NCBI GenBank assembly: GCA_033558025.1
Contig: JAUCEF010000007.1
Coordinates: forward strand, 4,650,001 to 4,714,000
From: Phytophthora sp. 'mugwort'
Taxonomy: Eukaryota > Oomycota > Peronosporomycetes > Peronosporales > Peronosporaceae
Reading direction: 5' to 3'
Length of the DNA: 64,000 nucleotides
Below the pieces are notes generated by a model. It was given only the letters and a program-made list of their open reading frames with translations, was not told the DNA's origin and ran no database searches. Made by a program: the position numbers and the translations under genes. Position 1 is the stretch's first letter. The number at the start of each line of letters is the position of its first letter. This document shows positions 31,627 to 41,900 of the stretch, in pieces.

Positions 31627-31653
31627 CAAGTGTCGCCACACGATCCGCTCCGC

Positions 31654-32211
31654 CTAGAACCCAGAGCGCGCGTTGAGGAAGATCTTACGGACCCGGAACA
31701 CCATTGACGCATGCACAGCGTCAACACCCCAGTCGTCCAGTGAAATGCATTCCTCAGCGTATCTTTCCGGTTCGTTCAGTGCAGTGGTCCTTGGACGTGG
31801 CACTTCTGGTCTAATCGAAGCAGCAAATGTTTCCGCAAACTGTTCTGGCAGCTTCACCAGCACGTGAACAGGACCCTTTCCAGCAGCTCCGCCTTCATCA
31901 TTCACTTCGCCCAGTTGACGACTTGACAGCCCAACGACTCGTAGCTTCGCGCCCGGAAACGACAGGTGTTTATAGTCACTCGTGTCACTACACTTTGCAG
32001 CGCGTCAAGGTTGCGTCAGCCACGGACCGCGGCCCTCGTCTTTCATCGCCAGGAAGAGCTGCAAGTTCGGCCAAGTATCGGTGATTAGCCCATCGCTCTG
32101 ATCCTTGATCGCCTTCTTTAACTGGCTTATCTTTTGACCATCGTCGATCTGCACATCGAGCGTGCTTCCTGCCTGAACAACAATTGCTCACATCAGTGAG
32201 ATTCGCACCAT
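31654..32211 (-). pseudogene. Crinkler (CRN)-like effector N-terminus, disrupted
   Basis: On the minus strand from ATG 32211 the frame predicts a ubiquitin-like CRN header domain. It includes an LFLAK-type motif written LQLFLAMKDEG followed by RGPWL at about 32040-32065, and the end-of-header segment GPVHVLVKLPEQ at about 31850-31885. Known CRN proteins use this header for translocation into plant cells. Two in-frame stops are seen, one seven codons after the start and one after GPWLTQP, so the gene is not functional as read. The C-terminal segment to 31654 (ECISLDDWGVDAVHASM) runs into the Harbinger remnant. It is annotated only as a broken effector gene. Confidence 0.75.
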
Positions 32212-32397
32212 CTTTCCTTGAGCCGGTCGATTCTCGAATGAGAGAGATAGGGAGAGAATTTTGCAGTCGTACGTCAGTGGGAAACAAAGGTGTGGTTAAA
32301 TGGGTTGCAAACTAGTTACGATAGTATTATACAAATAGCAATAGTAATACTATTACTATAGTAGCCAGGTTTTCCCCACTACTCACAGTAATTAGTC

Positions 32398-34430
32398 TCA
32401 CTCAGATTTATTTAAGTACCGTCGGGGTACAGTATCGATGATGCATTCACATGAATTAGTCAGTCTCGAGCGCACGCAGATCTCGAGCTTGCGCACCTTC
32501 TGCATAGCCTGCGCGAACAGCGGCGCGCACTTGATGTTGTTGATGAGCAAGACGCCGAAGTCGACAGCGGCACGACGGATCTTGTAGCCGCTCGTCAGTT
32601 CCTCACGGTTCGTGCCCTCCGGCACGTTAATTACCAGCTCGATCTTGCCCGACGAGATGTAGTCGATCATGCTCGGCAGGTCGCTCTCTCGGTCCGACGG
32701 TTTGCGCACCGCAATGAACTTGACACTTTGCGTGGCCAGGTACTCGTGTGTGCCGGGCGTGGCGTAGATTTTGTAACCCATCTCTTGTAGGACCAGAGCA
32801 CTCTCCGCGAAATCGCGCTTAATGTCTTTGTTGCCGATCGAGATCAGCACCTTCTTCTCCTTGGGCATTTTGAAACCAGCTCTCAGTAGTGCCTTCAAAT
32901 ACGCCTCGTGCATGTTCGTGCCCCCGGTCGAGGGCATTTCCACATCCAAACTCGGGTCCGCGCCGTGCAGACGCGTGAACGAAAACTGCAGCTCCTTCAC
33001 ACCGACGTAGTCAATGTCGATCAGAGCAATCGGCACCGACTGGACTGGCTGATTATGGCCTTCGTGGTCAGATTGATGACGTTCAGGTCGAACGTCTTCG
33101 AGATGAACTGGAAAGTACGCGAGGCACGCAGGTTGCACTCAATCACCTTGGCGTCGCTATCACGGCCATCTGCTGGAAGGTTGAACGGATACGTGATGTT
33201 CCAGCGCCTGCGCGATGTTGCTAGCAATGCGCTTCACCTGCTTGATCGTGCCGACGTACAGCTTATGGGCTGGCAGCACAAGCGTAGCGTCACCAAAGTG
33301 CACACCGGCGTTATCCACGTGCTCCGACATGGCGTAGTTGAGGATCGCACCGTCCTTGGCCACAACGTCGAACTTGATTCCTATGGCGCTTGGAGACACT
33401 GATCGACGCGGCATGACGGCGTCGCTGTTCAGCTATTCTCTCAGTTGTTCCTCGTCGGAAACGACGATCACACCAGCACCCAAGAGCACGTAGCTGGGAC
33501 GGACCAGGGTAATACAACTCCTGAGCAAACTCCAACGCAGACTTCATGTCGGGACCTCGGCCCAACGCGGCTGGTACACGCCGAGCGTGTCCAGAAGCGC
33601 CGAGAATTTGTTGCGGTTCCCGCACTGGTCGATGCTTTCCGAGGACGTACCCAGGATGTTCACGCCAGCCTTGGACAGCGGCATGGCCAGGTTGCTGAGG
33701 ATCTGGCCACCCACAGACACAATCACACCCTAAGGATGACGCAGGGCGCGTCAATGGGCTCCTCAACTGTCCGTTTCTAAGAGTAGGTGTCATCAAGACG
33801 TAATACACCTAGTTAGTAGTAAGGGCAGTAGATGAAGTAAGTAGTATGAATAAAATGCGAGTGTCGGGCAAAACCTCGACAGGAACATGGTGCTTAGCGG
33901 GCTGCTCTCTCTCTCTTGTTTGCTGCTCGCGGAGCTGCAAAAGCTGTAGGAAGCGAGAGAGGCTGCCCCGCCGCACGCCGCGTTCCGCGAAGTAGATTAG
34001 CAATAACAATACAAAGTAGTTCGAAGCTCAACCTAAGTGTTTTGGTCCAGTGGAGCGCAACATCGCGCAGCGCATAGCCAACAGTGTTGTTCTGCATACA
34101 GTATCACAGATAGCCTAGCTGTATCTTGCACTCGTCACGCACCTGCACACGGTGCGCGCGACGTGCGCAAGATCAGCTTCAGGATGGGTTGTTTGGACAC
34201 TGGCAGTGGACTGTGGCTCTAGCGTATGAGCATTGGACACTGGCAGACTGCAATGCAGACCACACGGCGGGGCTGCAATCTCACAAGGGTTTCTCGCGGT
34301 TCCAAATGTCCAACACGCGCTCCAGACTCAGTTCCTCGAATTACAGGCGGTCGCTCTCGTCCTAGTCCGTGTTCACCGTCTCGGGGTTGCAGTTCACCAC
34401 GATGGCCAGCTTACCGAGCTCGCGATATCG
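32398..34430 (-). pseudogene. Carbamoyl-phosphate synthase large-chain fragment, split by an insertion
   Basis: The minus strand encodes the C-terminal third of a CPSase large subunit. From the N-terminal side: ELGKLAIVVNCNPETVNTD and FEELSLERVLDIWNREKPL (34430-34285); after a 0.55-kb insertion GVIVSVGGQILSNLAMPLSK and NILGTSSESIDQCGNRNKFS (33735-33560); the ATP-grasp part GIKFDVVAKDGAILNYAMSE and GDATLVLPAHKLYVGTIKQV (33410-33240); VIECNLRASRTFQFISKTFD; and the allosteric MGS-like domain KKVLISIGNKDIKRDFAESA to FAQAMQKV. The enzyme normally makes carbamoyl phosphate for pyrimidines and arginine. The N-terminal two thirds are missing, and stops and frameshifts are present, so this is a pseudogene copy. 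Confidence 0.9.
33736..34284. mobile_element. 0.55-kb insertion within the CPSase pseudogene
   Basis: The flanking CPSase homology stops at LDIWNREKPL and resumes at GVIVSVGGQ, adjacent residues in the family, so this is an insertion. The tetranucleotide aagg flanks it on both sides (33732-33735 and 34285-34288), a possible target duplication. It has no coding motif. A solo LTR or a short non-autonomous element are both possible; the ends show no clear inverted repeat or TG..CA. Confidence 0.6.
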
Positions 34431-34449
34431 ATGGCTCGTTTCTGTGAAG

Positions 34450-35330
34450 GGTAGAAGTACACCATTGGATAGTAATGCCCAAAGCAGTCCGAATAGCAAA
34501 ATGCAAAACGACATAATGGTATGTGTACTTTCGATACAAGATTGTCGTGCAATCCGCGCGATTCTCCACCGTCATGTAATTCTCGATAAGACGGAGACAG
34601 GTCATTCCAACCTGCAAAGGATAGGATTTGGAGCCGTCACCGAGATGGGACACTCTTCCCGTTTCTCCTGTACCTGCGGCTGGTTGGGAATCACACAAAA
34701 ATACCATGTCTGTGTCCGGTAGCGTATCCAGGTTCTGAGGGCCGTCACAGAGTACTATCAACATTACCATCGAGTCCTTTGGGTGCTTGTGCCTCCAATT
34801 TTTCACAAAGTCTGCAACTTGTATGTTTATTGGCGCAGATCCATCCATCACGATTTCATCCACGAGTACGCACAGCAGCGTGAACAATCGTGCAGCCGTA
34901 GTCTTCTCTCCAGATTAAAGACTTTCAACAATGTAGTCTTTCATTTCTTGTGTCAATTTGCGTTGCACGGGTGTCGGAGGGTCGTTTATGTCCGTAACGT
35001 GTTCACCCTGGTGGAATCTCTCGCACTTATTTGACGAGAGACACAGGTTAAACTTGCACCGACATGGAAAGGGCGCTGGTGGTCTGGTGTCACCATCACT
35101 GTCACGTACCTGCTGCAGTTTGCAGCGCTTTGAACGGCATGTAACCAGCTAGGATCTCATGACAATGATCGCAGCGGTGAAGAGAGTAGTCATGGTCTAA
35201 CAAATGGTCGATCGTACAGTTAACTTGGTTGCTTTTATCGATAGCATGAGACGGAAGGCTTGTACGGTAAACAGCTAATGTATCGGGTACGGTTGAGCGC
35301 CAACCACACGATCCCATGGCAGTCGTCCAC
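34450..35330 (-). pseudogene. MULE transposase N-terminal fragment (second family)
   Basis: The minus strand gives a Cys/His-rich segment HRCDHCHEILAGYMPFKALQ (about 35130-35190). Next are CKFNLCLSSNKCERFHQGEH and PTPVQRKLTQEMKDYIVESL, a stop, then DGSAPINIQVADFVKNWRHK and HPKDSMVMLIVLCDGPQNLD. The order of a zinc-type segment, K-T-MK-I, then Q-V-NFV-NWR-KHPKDS is characteristic of an oomycete MULE family. After SYPLQVGMTCLRLIENY the similarity ends before the catalytic domain, next to the CPSase pseudogene. Stops break the frame. Confidence 0.65.
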
Positions 35331-36165
35331 GAGAACCTGTGTCGTCCGAACCATCGGAATCCGATTCCTCGAGCTGTACAGGGCCTTCAGTATCATCATT
35401 TTACATAGTGTTTAATTTCTTGCCGTAGCACGGACAGCGGGAATGGTAAATGTTGTCTGAAATGAAAACGATCTCACGTTGCTCATGTTTATAAATGGAA
35501 TGTGCAGCAAGTTGAAGCTAAGGTTCTATTTTGGTGTTAGCTCATTATAAATTGGTGGCGGAACACTTCAAGGTTGGTGGGGTTGCCTTTTCTGTGTAGG
35601 TGGTCCTTGCCATGTTTTTGGTGTAGTTACACTTCTGTGGAACATAGCAGCACCGTAGTTTTGGTGTCAACAACCCTCACTTGCCCTGGAGGAGCCGTAC
35701 GGATCGGGTGATCACGAAACCAGGTGCATCATCATTCTTCTTGCCCAGTTATATGCTCATCAGCATGTTGAGTGGATAGCGATCCCATTGGCCTCTGATG
35801 CAAGCATCAAGCTGAGGCGCTTAATGACCGACACGTATCCATCTTCGATGAAAATGGCGACAATACTAATTCCTTAATGAGCAGGTCGATGGGCTCATCG
35901 TCTAGCTTCTGGAGGGCGAATACCTCGTCAGTGTTGTTGCCACTGAAGGTCAAAACCATGTAGAAGAGTCTTGTCAATCAACCATTGGAGGGAAGGGAAG
36001 CCATCCATGGCGAACAGTTTTTTCGTGTTGGTCAACAACACTGACAGGGGATTAGGTAGGATGGTTTGTAAATACCGTTACCGACAGGGTGAGCGTGTGA
36101 GCGTTTAATAAGTCCGGTCTCGTTTACACAGTACCCCTCCTACAGTCTCGTTTTGGAGCTTCAGG
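35331..36165. other. Interval with dispersed repeat copy B
   Basis: Apart from the repeat at 35690-35935, no gene is recognised. The minus strand shows a peptide-like stretch LFAMDGFPSLQWLIDKTLLH near 36000, upstream of the repeat peptide, which may belong to the same lost gene. Confidence 0.4.
35690..35935 (-). repeat. Decayed dispersed coding-like repeat, copy B
   Basis: Same-orientation relative of 4075-4345. The minus-strand peptide pieces are QKLDDEPIDLLIKE and DGYVSVIKRLSLMLASEANG, the second absent in comparable length from copy A. Confidence 0.6.
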
Positions 36166-36354
36166 ATGGCTGTCGTCTATCTGTTGCCGAATCCGAGAGC
36201 CAGAGACGCGACTTCTTCGTCTGCTCTATTGTCCACGATCAAAACCATCAACGCAAACGCGGCTGCAGTCGACACCCCAAAGCTATTAGCGTCCGGTACC
36301 AAGCTTCGTTCTCATCGATTCTTGAGTCCGGGCGTCAGCTTGAAGTCCAAGTGA
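36166..36354 (+). pseudogene. RXLR-effector-like N-terminal remnant
   Basis: A 62-codon frame starts MAVVYLLPNPRARDATSSSA and continues with a Thr/Asn/Ala-rich stretch, then VDTPKLLASGTK and SHRFLS. The order of a Ser/Ala-rich N-terminus, TPKLLASG and an RFL motif is common at the start of secreted RXLR effectors of Peronosporales. Here the signal peptide is poor and the last Arg of the motif is replaced by Ser, and the frame stops seven residues later. It is best read as a dead effector remnant, with only moderate certainty. Confidence 0.4.
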
Positions 36355-37270
36355 ACGCCATGATGTAGTACAGACAACGGCCGGCAAATACGCCACCTTA
36401 TGAACTCCATCCACCATAGTTAAGGACCCGATTTGAGAACGACAGCAAAATACGCCACATCAGAATAAAGAAGTCTGATTGGTTAAAAACTAAATTTTAT
36501 ATGCTCATAATACCGATTTGACCGATCCTAAGAAAACGGCAATGCACATAGGAAAAGCAAAATGTGCAAAACCAAGGCAGATAAATTGTTATTCTAACCC
36601 CATAAATTATGTAACAAGGACAAAAAGACACCTGTCGGCTGATTTCAGTACGTCACGAGCGCATTTGCAGCGCTTCGGGAAACTTTACTAATAGTAATAC
36701 GTTAGGTGGAATTGACTTGTGTCCTTAATCCGAAAGATTAAGGTTAACCTTCAATCATAGGGTTCTTTTTTATAAGCAATTGTCCATCTTATCCGCACAA
36801 TTATAGCAACTAAAGCAAGGAGCCCTCTCTGGGACAACCTGTGCTTTTTAAAGGGCTTTATTCATTCGGCTCTGTGGTAAATGATTTTTAGATGATAATT
36901 TGCAAACATTTCGTAATTTTGATTGGCTAAACAGATCTGATTTTTTCTTAATTCAGACTTAGGAGTATCAGGGACGTGATATTTACAGTGCCCCAAGATG
37001 GCTGCATCGCGCCCCCATACAAACATTGAGTGGTTATGCCACACAAGAAAAGCCACGAGGTAGAGCTGATAATGCACTATTGATCCACAATAGGGACAGG
37101 CTCAAAATGCATAAAGTTGATACTCTGTCGAGATTGTGGTACACACACAATTTTGTCATCTAACATCATCAATCAGATTTTCCCGTCCGTCCGTCAGTCC
37201 GTCAGTCTGTCTGTCACACCCGTAACGGTTTATTCGTCGTCCCATTGGTCGAAATACGCGTCGCTGCGCT

Positions 37271-37400
37271 CGGCGGCCTCCCATTGGCTGAAACTGCCTT
37301 TTTGCTGATGCAACGGTTTATTCGTCCTGGGATTGGTCAAATTTGCCGCCGAGCGCAGCGAAGGCGGCCTCCCATTGGCTGAACTGCGTTTTTGCTGCCG
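37271..37400. repeat. Two direct copies of a 35-bp block, 92 bp apart
   Basis: ggcggcctcccattggctgaaactgcctttttgctg at 37271 recurs as ggcggcctcccattggctgaactgcgtttttgctg at 37363. A third diverged copy (ggcggccctcattcgctaaa) lies near 37747. Confidence 0.75.
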
Positions 37401-37964
37401 AGCGAGTCCAAGGCGGCGCCGCCGTTAACCTTGTGGTGTATAGCGCGACCGGAGGGCCCGCCCTTCCTGCCGAAGACGTAGGTAGCCCACTTAGTATCCT
37501 AACGCGGCGAGTAGCGCAGCGAGCATGCGGAGGCGCTACTACCAGAGCGAAACGTCGGTAGCCTTTCTCAGTGGTGGATCGAGCTCTTGAGCGAGCGAAA
37601 CGGGTTTGGACCCAACAAATAATCACCGTCCGCAAAGCGGGCGGCGCTCGGCTAGTCCTAAACCTCAACGCTAACGTCGCTTTGTCCGTCTGTCACGCCA
37701 TAACGTGATTCTTGACGCAATATCATTGGCCGCCGAGCGGAGCGATGGCGGCCCTCATTCGCTAAAACAATCCTCCGCCGAAGGCGGCCATAGGTGGAAA
37801 TATAATTAAACGATTAGTTGTATAGTTTTTGTGGGCCTGCCCGACTCCGCTGCGCTCCAACGAGCTTCAATATACTGGGACCGTAACTAAACCCACCGCC
37901 GCGTATGCGGCGGCGCTCGGCTAGTCAGAGTCAGAAGTAGCGCAGCCGGTACGGCGAAGAGGCC

Positions 37965-38200
37965 AGCAGCAAGACGGCAAGGCCGTGCCCCACAGTTCGG
38001 GGATCAGCAGCAAGGCGACAGTTCGGCGTGGTTAATGGCCTGCCGTGAGGAATAGCAGCAAGGTGGGAAGCCGGGGGGGGCAGCTTCAAGGCAGCAAGAC
38101 GGCGGGCGAGGCCGTGTCCCCCATACTGCGAGGATCAGCAGCGAGACAGCACTTCGGTATGGTTGATGGTCCCGCTGTGAGGACCAGCATGCTGTTGCTG
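37965..38200. repeat. Diverged tandem duplication of about 125 bp
   Basis: agcaagacggcaaggccgtg...ccgtgaggaatagcagc (37968 onward) recurs as agcaagacggcgggcgaggccgtg...gctgtgaggaccagca (38092 onward). The unit is rich in cagcag and gaggatcagcagc. Confidence 0.7.
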
Positions 38201-38584
38201 CGGCACCACATTCCCTAAGAGTCCAGGTTAGAAGACGTGGCGCATTGGAGAGATCGATGCGATCTAGTGCTGAAGCTTCCTCGACTCAACAGCTCTGCGC
38301 TACCGTATCAATGTAACTAATGCAGCTAATATTCATGCTTATTTAATGCTATGCCTGCATCTACCGCAGCTCAATTTTTTTTATGGTGCATCGTGATGCC
38401 TCCGCCTGTACAGCACCAAAATTGCCTCTAGTAATCGTATTCATCGCGTCGAACAAGTTATTTTGGATCTACCCAACTCTTTTTTGAACATATGATCAAA
38501 TTATTGGTTGCCGGTAGGTTGAACTTCGTATCTGTATTTAAGTATACGTCACTCCAACCCCAGATCAGGGAACCGTTGTTCAGA

Positions 38585-38700
38585 GTAACTCGGACTGCAT
38601 TTGCGTTCGAGTTAATGTAAACGAGTTCGAGTTATTGTGAACGAGTTCGAGTTCAGATTAACTCGGACAACATTTGCGTTCTGTGTCAACTCGTATTCGG
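38585..38700. repeat. Short repeats of gttcgagtt / taactcgga
   Basis: taactcggactgcatttgcgtt and taactcggacaacatttgcgtt flank three copies of acgagttcgagtt. The cluster is small and probably arose by local duplication. Confidence 0.6.
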
Positions 38701-38947
38701 TGCGGGCATGTCGCTCGACTGGTGCAGGCGATTGCTACAACTTCTGGTAATGTAGGTAGTTTTATGCTTTTGGGCGCGCTGTAAATATCACCTGCCGGGG
38801 TACTACTCTCTCATGGCGTATTTTGCTGTCAGGTCGTTGTCTGTATACCAGTACAGAAACAATGACAAGCAAGCGATCCGACGAAAAATATCATACCTTC
38901 GTCATATCTATATGATGCAAAACAATTCAGACGCAGACATTGGTAAT

Positions 38948-41900
38948 TTAGTCGTCATAAGACTCGACGTCGGAGTGGTATTGCTGGACGCGAATCTCGT
39001 CCTTGAGGATACCGAGCCCAGTTTCCCAGACCATTTCGTTATCGTAGATCTTGTCACTGGCACCGTGCCGAACTGAAGAGCGTTGAATGGCGGACGACGG
39101 AGGGATTCCATACATTTTGTTGAGCTTATTGTCGATACGATCCATGTAATCATGAACCGCAGTGTTCACTTTATCAACCTCCAGTCGCCGTCTGCTCTTG
39201 TCGCTTGCAGCGCTCTCCCATGACAGATTTGCAGATGACCCGGGAGACTTTGCAGCAGAAGATTCCCTTAACTCGTTCACATCGCTCTGAAATTGAACTT
39301 CTCTTGCTGGGCACAGGGTGTCACTTAGAGCTCTTGATACACGAAGCTGCTGCCATTCACTCCGAAAAGTATCATCTTCTTCAGAGCTACGAGACTTCTT
39401 GGAGCGCAACTGCGAAGGTAAGGGCGACACGGACGATGATGAAGGACTCACGCATTCTCTTTGATCCGAGATGACAGACACGCTATGATCGCACTTTTGT
39501 CGCCGGGAGGTAGCATTCATGAGCATTTGGTCGCGCTTATCCTGCTCATTAGTAGTAATCACGGGCGCGAACGTGGCCTTCCTCATTGATTTCGTAGTCG
39601 GACTTGCTGCTTTAGTGTCGCACGTTTGAGTTTCCCAAGACGAGCGTAGCATACGTGGCTTGATGTAACATTCCTCGTTCAATTCCTCCCGATCACTCTC
39701 CTTGTCGTCATTGAAACTCGTCTCCAACTCTCTTATCTTCTCCTCTCGAAGTTCTCGCTCTGCTTTCTCTTGTTGACGCCGTAAATGGAGCATCATCGTC
39801 TGCAGTGTCGATTTCTCCTGAACTTCCTGCTCCAGTTGCATGCTCACCTTTTGATAGAGCTCGTGTGCCTTCTTGACAGCCTGCTTGAGACTCCGCACTT
39901 CCTCCTCTTGCCGACGTGCAGCGGCCTTCGATTTATCTGACTTCTCTTCCTCTTCCATAGAGTTACTCTTCAACTGGTCAAGTTCACGTCGTAACGCCAC
40001 TTTTTCAGCTTCCATCGTCATAATTCGACTTTCAGCCTCTGAATTCTCGGCTTGCAGTGTCTCAATCTTTGCTTGAGCGTCGATTAATTTGTCTTCTTTT
40101 GCCTGCATTTCTTGCTTCTTCGCTTGCTGCTCCTGCTGAGCTCGTTCGAGTTCTTGGCCACTATGACTACGCAAAGTAGCCATCTCATATTGGAGTTCCT
40201 CTGTCTTCTTCAGCAGAACTTCCATGTCTTTCAAGCTAGTAGCCTGTCGATCGAGCTGGAACTGGAACTCGTAATTCTCTTTCTGTAACGAGTTGCGCTG
40301 GTAGTGCAGATCCTCCACTCGCTTGCCAAGAGCTAGAATCCGTTGCCGAATGAACGTTACAGTCGGAACTCCGTCTTCAAACACTGACTCAGACATCCTG
40401 TCCTCATGCTGAACCCCTCTTTTCCTAATTGATCGCCGCCGACGCCCAAGTAAGGCCTGGCAATGGAACATTCCATTGGTATTGGCCACTAGAATCTCCT
40501 TTGAGGCAGGATTAATTGCTATGACCACCTTTAGAATTAAATTACCGAGATATGATGGTATTTGGTCCGACATAGTGGAGTTTAACGCCATCAGATCTGC
40601 CACCTTTTCCGTGATCTCCATCTTCTTAAGTCGCTCCAACAATGGACGAAGTGAGAGGCTTGACAGTGTTTGTATCGGGGGTAACACCTTAATCACTGTA
40701 GCTTGTGATGAGAACGTACAAGCTCGTTTTCTGGATTTCACGCCCTTAAGCGATGCAGAATACCCATATAAACTCTGGTCATGAGCATCAGTAGCATGGG
40801 AGGCGAAATGCTGGAACCGATTTATGGCAAACACAGTAATCACAACCCGTCGGAAAACCCGTCGACGTTGTCGTTCTTTTCCTTTCTCCTCTTTTGCTGC
40901 TGCTGGAATCATCTCCTTTAGTACCTCACCAATACACTCAATTTGTTCATGAGCTTGAGCAAACTCGGCGTTTTCCCGTACGAGATAACGCTTTTGAGCG
41001 AGCAAATCGCTCACTTGGAGAATTAGTGGCTGCACGACAAGAACAAAGATATGAAGGATCGTTGCGAACACTGGAAGGTCCTCTTCAAAGGTCTTCACCG
41101 CGTGTTGTAACTTCTCGTTGTTCTTTTCTTCCTCGGCGAGCTTTGCAGATTCTTCTTGAAGCTTCAACTCCAGCGACTTTCGTTCATTCTCGACGTCAGC
41201 AAGACATTGCTCAAAGTGAAGTTTCTGCTCCTGTGCGTTCTTGTTGTGGACACGCTCAACCTCCTTCACCGTCTGCTTGAACTCGTCTAATTTAGCCTCC
41301 ATCTCCCTCTTCAATGACTGTACTTGCGACTGCAGTTCTGTCACATCATGAGCTTGTTTCTCACTTTCTGCTCGCCAATGATCCCTCCTGGACACAAGAG
41401 CATCAACTTGTTTCTTTAAGGCACAAACTGACTGTCCAAGTGGCTCAGCACTGAGTTCGTCCCTCGACTCTTCCGAGTCAAGAGCGTCATGAAGTTCCTT
41501 GCGCACACGAAGAACCAACTGGCCACACTTTGTCAGCTCTGCTGTCAGCGCTTCACTTTTCTCGCAGTTCCGCTCGCTCCACTTAAGGACCTCCAGCTTC
41601 TCGTTCATGACGATCTCTCGCGCCTGCTCAGCTAACTTGCGCTGTTCACGTATCTCGTTCAGTTTTGCCGCATCCTCCGCTCGTAACTGCTCGAACTCTG
41701 TGGTTCGTTCAACAGCGAGCGCAAGTTTACTTCCTTGCTGACGGACCAGATGACGCGCCCGCTGTAACTCGTGCACGACATTCATTGTCTCATTCCGTAA
41801 GGCAGATAGTGCGGCTTGAACCACCTCAAGCTCTGGCACAACTTGCCACACTTCTTCACGCCGTGACCGACCGAAATCTACTTGATCCGCTAATGCTGTA

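Larger units (their letters stand above)
28900..31640 (+). mobile_element. PIF/Harbinger-type element (two-gene), decayed
   Basis: A MYB/SANT-like gene (28911-29857) is followed on the same strand by a DDE_Tnp_4 nuclease gene (30575-31626), the two-gene layout of Harbinger elements. Terminal repeats and the 3-bp TWA duplication were not located, so the limits given are those of the coding remnants. A P-loop fragment at 30045-30317 lies between the genes and is not a usual part of the family. Confidence 0.6.
36369..38947. other. Gene-free, repeat-rich interval
   Basis: No gene is recognised in 2.6 kb. The first part is AT-rich. From 37.2 to 38.2 kb it is GC-rich, with short palindromes of the gccgcc/ggcggc type and two tandem-repeat groups described separately. 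Near 38.6 kb short repeats of acgagttcgagtt occur. Confidence 0.5.

Noticed and set aside
37200..38240. A CRISPR array or regular satellite
   Set aside because: Repeats are few, unequal in length and imperfect, with no regular spacer; the genome is eukaryotic.
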